Shown here one piece after another: positions 59,597 to 64,000 of a DNA stretch of 64,000 nucleotides. Source of the stretch: Porphyromonas uenonis 60-3. Its GTDB lineage: Bacteria > Bacteroidota > Bacteroidia > Bacteroidales > Porphyromonadaceae. Position numbers and translations under genes: made by a program. Where the stretch lies: positions 18,367 through 82,366 of the forward strand of contig NZ_ACLR01000088.1 of NCBI RefSeq assembly GCF_000174775.1. Reading direction: 5' to 3'. Under the pieces are notes generated by a model that saw only the letters and a list, made by a program, of their open reading frames with translations, was not told the origin of the DNA and ran no database searches. Position 1 is the first letter of the stretch, and every line of letters begins with the position of its first letter.

Positions 59597-61975
59597 ATGA
59601 ATAGACTTGATATGGCTCTGGCGACGACGGCTTGGCGTCGCTTCGCACAGCGCTCCTGTGTGGGTTTCCTATCCTATGGCAGGTGTGTGTGCCTCTCTCT
59701 CGCTACGCTCCTGCTGGCTCTGCCTGCTGTGGCTCAGCTTGCGACGCCGATCCCCGCAACTATAGCGACGGATCTGAGCGAGCGTCACGCTACGCTACGT
59801 AATGCCCAGGAGGCTTACTCGCTACATGCGGTCTCTCGCACGGAACCGGTGAGCACACTACGACAGCAAGAGGAGACGGCTTCGTCGGGGCTACGACTCC
59901 TAGAGCTACCCGCTGTGGAGTATCGTCAGCTACCCGAGAGCCAGCTGTGGGGTGAGTGGATCACGACCGCTTCGGGCGAGCGAGCTTGGCGAGGTGCCTT
60001 GCAGCTTGAAGAGGCTGGCTGGAATACGCTTTACTTTGGCAACTACCAGCTGAGCCGTGGCGATATGCTGATCATTGCAAATGAAGCAGGCGAGGTGCGA
60101 GGTGCTTTTACCGAGGCAAACAATGTCGCCTCCCATAGCCTCACGACTGCGCCACTCTATGGCGAGCGTTTGACCATATATTACTATCCTGCTTCTAGTC
60201 AGGAGGAGTCGCTCCCGTGGCGACTAGAGGGGATTACGACGGCTCTGCTCTCTGCCATCGGTGAGGAGCTACCGCTCCCAAACGGTAATCATAGCGGGTC
60301 TGGTGGTTCGCCATGGTTTATAGTTAAGGGGCTGGAGTGCGCCGAGTCCACGGTCTTGCACCCTGAGGTGGAGCGCATCGCTCGCAGTGAACTGATGCTG
60401 GTGGTGCGTGGCAAAGCTTTTTGCTCAGGCACCCTACTCAACAACAGCCGCCAAGATGGGGATGCGCTCGTCCTGACCGCTGCCCACTGTCTCAATGCCA
60501 ACTATTCTTGTCGTGACCTCAAGTATGTGCGTCAGAGTGCAGAGCAGACGCTCTTTTACTTCAACTACTTTAGCCCTACGGGCGATCCACTTATCAATGG
60601 TATCGAGGAGCAGACGCTAGCGGGTGCTGAGCTACTGGCTTACAATGAGGAGCACGACATGTGTCTGCTCCGCATCACGGGCGTTCGTCCTGATGTGCCT
60701 CAAGGCAAATGCGCTATACCGCCCAGCTATCGTCCTTACTTCGCTGGGTGGAATGCTAATCGCAACTTCCCTGCGCCTGTCATTGGCATCCATCACCCAC
60801 AAGCCTCTGTACGTCGCTACAACAGAGCGGATGAGAAGCCCACGCTGGAGAGCTACGAGATATCTTCCCTGCCGATACGATGGATTGACTCTCATCTGTA
60901 TATCAAGAAGTGGAATGCAGGGACGACGGCACCTGGCTCTTCGGGCTCAGGACTCTTTGACAAGAATCATCACCTCATCGGGGCTCTCTCTGGGGGAAAC
61001 TCTTACTGCCATGCTCCCTATCAGGACTATTACTACGCTCTGAGCGAAGTCTTCACGGGCTACTCGGACGACAAGTGCCTAGAGCCTCACCTAGCTCCAG
61101 GGAGAGAGCAGAAGATAATGGAGGGGCTAGATCCCTTTGCTGACAATCCTCCGATGCGTCTCTCGCATCAGCTCTACAGCCCGATGCGTGACGACGTCGC
61201 TATACGCAGTGCCGATGACGCTATACAAGGGGTTGCCGTGCGCTACGATATAGACACGTCGGTGCAGTACCTCGGCTCTGTACTCGTCCTAGGCGCTATG
61301 CAGAGGTGGATGCCAGTGACGCTCTCCATCTATGCTGATGAAGGTGGCAAGCCTGGCAAGAGACTTTACCAGCAATCTCTGACCAATCCCTCCTATATGT
61401 TGGTGCGTGGCAGTGAAAAAGCTCCGAAAGCTAGAGTCTTAAGAGATGCTTTCCAAGCCTTCTTCCCCGTGCAGGAGGGCGAGACTCTGCAGCTCTCTGC
61501 GGGAACGTACTACGTAGCCCTCGAGGGTAGCGCTGGAGAGCCCCTATCGCTGCCTTTACTCCTGAGCAAAGCACAGTCACACGACATTCCCTATGCGTGG
61601 CATCTCGTCGGCTCTAGCTGGCAGCCCGCACAGCTAGGCGGAGCGCCTTACTTGGGACACTACTGGGTTGATCCAATCGTCCTCGGTCAGCTCAAGGCAA
61701 ATGGGACTAACTCGGTCCTTATGACTGACGAACCTCGTATCATACTGGAGGGCGAGCGTCTACAGATCATACTGCCCACCTCTTGGCTGGAAGGTCGTAC
61801 CCCTATAGAGCTAAGTCTGTACAGTAGCTCGGGGCAACGGGTGCTGACAGCGCCTTTGACCTATAGCTCCTCATATCTACAGCTGAGTGACTATGCCTTA
61901 GAGAGCGGGGTCTACATCCTACATCTTGCGGGAGGCGAATGCGAGCAGTACAGCTGTAAGCTCATTTGCCCATAA
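59597..61975 (+). CDS. Secreted trypsin-like (lysyl endopeptidase-type) protease with T9SS tail
   Basis: A 792-residue exported protein with a signal-like segment at about 30-47 (VCLSLATLLLALPAVAQ). A pro-region of about 190 residues precedes a chymotrypsin-fold domain with His297 (TAAHC), Asp354 (EEHDMCLL) and Ser449 (GSSGSGLF), plus six or more Cys, as in Lys-C-like enzymes. A jelly-roll-like segment follows, then a C-terminal sorting domain (GVYILHLAGGECEQYSCKLI). ATG 59597 follows the -7 box TACCTTTG; Met6 is an alternative. Substrate specificity is not evident, but a role in protein-based nutrition fits the genus. Confidence 0.88.
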   Translation: MNRLDMALATTAWRRFAQRSCVGFLSYGRCVCLSLATLLLALPAVAQLATPIPATIATDLSERHATLRNAQEAYSLHAVSRTEPVSTLRQQEETASSGLRLLELPAVEYRQLPESQLWGEWITTASGERAWRGALQLEEAGWNTLYFGNYQLSRGDMLIIANEAGEVRGAFTEANNVASHSLTTAPLYGERLTIYYYPASSQEESLPWRLEGITTALLSAIGEELPLPNGNHSGSGGSPWFIVKGLECAESTVLHPEVERIARSELMLVVRGKAFCSGTLLNNSRQDGDALVLTAAHCLNANYSCRDLKYVRQSAEQTLFYFNYFSPTGDPLINGIEEQTLAGAELLAYNEEHDMCLLRITGVRPDVPQGKCAIPPSYRPYFAGWNANRNFPAPVIGIHHPQASVRRYNRADEKPTLESYEISSLPIRWIDSHLYIKKWNAGTTAPGSSGSGLFDKNHHLIGALSGGNSYCHAPYQDYYYALSEVFTGYSDDKCLEPHLAPGREQKIMEGLDPFADNPPMRLSHQLYSPMRDDVAIRSADDAIQGVAVRYDIDTSVQYLGSVLVLGAMQRWMPVTLSIYADEGGKPGKRLYQQSLTNPSYMLVRGSEKAPKARVLRDAFQAFFPVQEGETLQLSAGTYYVALEGSAGEPLSLPLLLSKAQSHDIPYAWHLVGSSWQPAQLGGAPYLGHYWVDPIVLGQLKANGTNSVLMTDEPRIILEGERLQIILPTSWLEGRTPIELSLYSSSGQRVLTAPLTYSSSYLQLSDYALESGVYILHLAGGECEQYSCKLICP

Positions 61976-62013
61976 CTACTTAACTAGACAGTTTACTTAC
62001 ACACTTAACAGAT

Positions 62014-62856
62014 ATGCGTACAATATCCTCTACAGCCATCACAGACTTGGTGGAGAAGCTTTGCATAGAGGCTTGTGTCAACCTTTCGCCCGACATCGAG
62101 GCTGCTATGCAGCAAGGTGCCAAGCAGGATCGCTCGCCTCTAGCACGAAACGTACTGAACACGATCATCGAAAACGTTCACATAGCGCGCAGTGAGCGTG
62201 CTCCCATGTGCCAAGATACGGGCATGACCGTCATCTTCGTTGACATGGGACAGGATCTGCACGTCGAGGGTGATCTGATCGAAGACGCTATCAACGAGGG
62301 CGTCCGCAGAGGCTACACCCACGGCTACCTGCGTAAGTCGGTCGTGAGCGATCCGATACATCGACACAACACAGGCGACAACACGCCCGCCGTCATCCAT
62401 TACCGCATCGTGCCAGGAGATCAAATGCACATCACGGTCGCTCCCAAGGGCTTCGGCAGTGAAAACAAGAGCGCTCTCTCGATGCTTACACCAAGCCAAG
62501 GAGTAGCAGGCATCAAGCAGTTTGTCCTCGACACCATCTCGCACGCTGGGGGCAACCCTTGTCCGCCGATCATCGTCGGCATCGGCATCGGTGGTACGAT
62601 GGAGCGCTCCGCTGAGCTGGCAAAGCGCGCTCTACTACGTCCTATCGGTGAGCGTCATCCCGATCCTGCCGTGGCTGAGATCGAGGAGGAGCTACTCCAA
62701 GAGATCAATAAGATGGGCATCGGTCCAGCTGGCTTCGGTGGAGACACCACAGCCCTAGCCGTCGCCATCAATACGGGTGCGACACACATTGCTGGCTTGC
62801 CCGTAGCGGTCAATATCAGTTGCCACGCCACGCGTCACGCTGAGGGTACACTATAA
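62014..62856 (+). CDS. Class I fumarate hydratase, alpha subunit
   Basis: A 280-residue subunit of the oxygen-sensitive [4Fe-4S] fumarase, which interconverts fumarate and malate in the branch that leads to succinate. Cluster Cys candidates lie in APMCQDTGMTVIF, GGNPCPPIIVGIGIGGTME and VNISCHATRH, each conserved in the family. The beta subunit follows after 11 bp. Tartrate dehydratase (TtdA) is a close relative and cannot be fully excluded. Confidence 0.92.
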   Translation: MRTISSTAITDLVEKLCIEACVNLSPDIEAAMQQGAKQDRSPLARNVLNTIIENVHIARSERAPMCQDTGMTVIFVDMGQDLHVEGDLIEDAINEGVRRGYTHGYLRKSVVSDPIHRHNTGDNTPAVIHYRIVPGDQMHITVAPKGFGSENKSALSMLTPSQGVAGIKQFVLDTISHAGGNPCPPIIVGIGIGGTMERSAELAKRALLRPIGERHPDPAVAEIEEELLQEINKMGIGPAGFGGDTTALAVAINTGATHIAGLPVAVNISCHATRHAEGTL

Positions 62857-62867
62857 TATATAGAGAC

Positions 62868-63425
62868 ATGGAAGAGAAGAAGATACTCAGAGCCCCCTTT
62901 ACGACAGAGATGATTACGCCGCTTAGAGCGGGAGATATGTGCTACATCTCGGGGACTATATACACAGCACGTGACGCAGCGCATCTGCGTCTTGTCGAGA
63001 TGCTGAAGCGAGGCGAGGAGATGCCCTTTGACTTTGAGGGGCAGGTTGTCTACTACGCGGGTCCTTGCCCAGCTAAGCCTGGACAACCTATCGGCTCCGT
63101 CGGTCCCACCACGGGAGGGCGAATGGATGCCTATTCACCCACGCTCATAGCGCACGGCTTGCGTGTGATGATCGGCAAGGGCTTGCGTAGCCCCGAGGTC
63201 GTTGACGCGATCAAGCAATACAAGGGCGTTTACTTTGCCGCTATCGGTGGGGCAGCCGCTCTGATGGGCAAGTGTGTCAAGGAGGCCGAGGTGATTGCCT
63301 TCGACGACCTAGGCCCCGAAGCGATCCGCAAGCTACGTGTCGAGGAGCTCCCCGTCATCGTTGCCGTAGATAGTCTCGGAGGAGACGTCTACTCGCTCGG
63401 TCGCTCGCAGTACGCCCGTCGCTAG
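62868..63425 (+). CDS. Class I fumarate hydratase, beta subunit
   Basis: A 185-residue protein homologous to the C-terminal part of single-chain class I fumarases. GDMCYISGTIYTARDAAHLRL, GPCPAKPGQPIGSVGPTTGGRMD and IGGAAALMGKCVKEAEVIAFDDLGPEAI (cited in parts) are typical. It forms the active enzyme with the alpha subunit just upstream. A terminator follows 31 bp later. Confidence 0.93.
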   Translation: MEEKKILRAPFTTEMITPLRAGDMCYISGTIYTARDAAHLRLVEMLKRGEEMPFDFEGQVVYYAGPCPAKPGQPIGSVGPTTGGRMDAYSPTLIAHGLRVMIGKGLRSPEVVDAIKQYKGVYFAAIGGAAALMGKCVKEAEVIAFDDLGPEAIRKLRVEELPVIVAVDSLGGDVYSLGRSQYARR

Positions 63426-63455
63426 CACCTAGGCTGCGACGTACGCTTGGTAATA

Positions 63456-63502
63456 ACCTGTCGAATGAGTGGAGCCTCGGTCCCTCATTCGGCAGGTTTT
63501 TC
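63456..63502 (+). terminator. Terminator of the fumarase operon
   Basis: Arms ACCTGTCGAATGA and TCATTCGGCAGGT pair over 13 bp with one G-T wobble, followed by TTTTTC. Confidence 0.88.
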
Positions 63503-63600
63503 GTGTTTAGGAGCTGAGATCAGGGCTAGTTAAACGATAGGAGACTGGGCGGTGTCGCTGTTTTTCACTATCTTTGTAGGGAACGAAAGTAAATCACACT

Positions 63601-64000
63601 ATGGCTGCCAAAGACAAGAAAGTACTCTACATCTCTCAGGAGATATATCCCTACCTCCCAGAGAGTGATCTCGCACATGTCGCTCGTTACCTCCCAGAGC
63701 ATATACAGAATGCGGGAAATGACGTACGTATCTTCATGCCACGCTACGGCCTAGTCAATGAGCGGCGCAACCAACTTCACGAGGTGATCCGTCTGTCGGG
63801 TATCAACGTCATCGTCGATGACTACGACCACCCGCTCGTCATCAAGGTCGCCTCGATCCCATCTACACGCATACAGGTTTACTTCATTGATAATGCGGAT
63901 CTCTTCGGACGCAAGAGCCTCTTCGGCCCGCCCTCTGAGGGAGCGCCTAGTGACAATGCGGATCGCAGCATCTTCTTCATCCGAGGCGTCCTGGAGGCGA
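63601..64000 (+). CDS. Glycogen/starch synthase catalytic-domain protein (3' end outside window)
   Basis: The first 133 codons are in the window. KVLYISQEIYPYLPESDLAHVARYLPEHIQNAGNDVRIFMPRYG (read in parts) is the N-terminal GT5 fold with its ADP-glucose-binding start, although the usual KxGG loop reads LPESDLA. The form resembles the short Bacteroidota glycogen synthase-like proteins. A -7 box TATCTTTG lies at 63569-63576, 24 bp before the ATG. The missing KxGG lysine leaves activity uncertain. Confidence 0.82.
   Translation, partial: MAAKDKKVLYISQEIYPYLPESDLAHVARYLPEHIQNAGNDVRIFMPRYGLVNERRNQLHEVIRLSGINVIVDDYDHPLVIKVASIPSTRIQVYFIDNADLFGRKSLFGPPSEGAPSDNADRSIFFIRGVLEA

Overview
The window reads as a stretch of a Porphyromonas chromosome (phylum Bacteroidota), probably close to the higher-GC asaccharolytic species such as P. 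asaccharolytica or P. uenonis. The reasons are: -7 promoter boxes of the Bacteroidota form TAnnTTTG in front of most transcription units; a complete gene set for making butyrate from succinyl-CoA through 4-hydroxybutyrate; a PorX response regulator and several proteins with type IX secretion (T9SS) sorting tails; ExbB/ExbD/TonB; and SusC-style TonB receptors. The species is an inference.

Layout. 1-5.4 kb (minus): partial porX, a HaeIII/NgoPII-like (GGCC) restriction-modification pair of visibly lower GC, then fcl and gmd for GDP-L-fucose. 5.9-11.4 kb (plus): mnmG, a near-perfect parS centromere site, uvrC, dtd, a MazG-like gene and deoC, closed by a strong terminator. 11.5-14.2 kb: a DegT-like aminotransferase and prfC, each broken by a one-base frameshift. 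14.5-18.6 kb: TonB receptor, DUF4374 lipoprotein and a small membrane protein, resembling a XusAB-type uptake locus. 18.9-28.5 kb: two repeat-rich surface proteins flanking a minus-strand block (membrane protein, glycosyltransferase, S4 protein, pth, NlpC/P60 lipoprotein). 28.6-34.3 kb (minus): two ABC-2 permeases, DJ-1 protein, tonB/exbD/exbB, pdxJ. 34.7-36.3 kb: a porin, then an AT-rich gap with four copies of a DnaA-box-like 9-mer (candidate origin). 36.3-43.5 kb (minus): MATE exporter, rfbD, LolE-like permease, rbfA, InlB-repeat surface protein. 43.9-50.1 kb (minus): sucD, 4hbD, CoA-transferase, NifU-like protein and abfD behind a cobalamin riboswitch. 50.3-63.4 kb (plus): tRNA-Arg(CCG), trpS, small conserved genes, manA, an SGNH/SGNH/MBOAT acyl-transfer operon, a secreted trypsin-like protease, two-subunit class I fumarase; the window ends inside a glycogen synthase-like gene.

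Most notable signals. (1) A cobalamin riboswitch sits upstream of a B12-independent butyrate pathway that competes for succinyl-CoA with the B12-dependent methylmalonyl-CoA route, suggesting a vitamin-controlled fermentation switch. (2) Intergenic gaps carry an unusual set of repeats: a MITE-like 171-173 bp element with about 18-bp inverted ends (six full copies and one decayed), REP-like palindromes, and arrays of a 7-bp unit (TTAGANN) that often bracket the elements. (3) Two copies of a hairpin element lie at nearly the same distance (62-64 bp) upstream of the -7 boxes of two surface-protein genes. (4) A parS site and a candidate oriC lie about 28 kb apart. All coordinates, motif positions and scans were made by eye; no database search was run.
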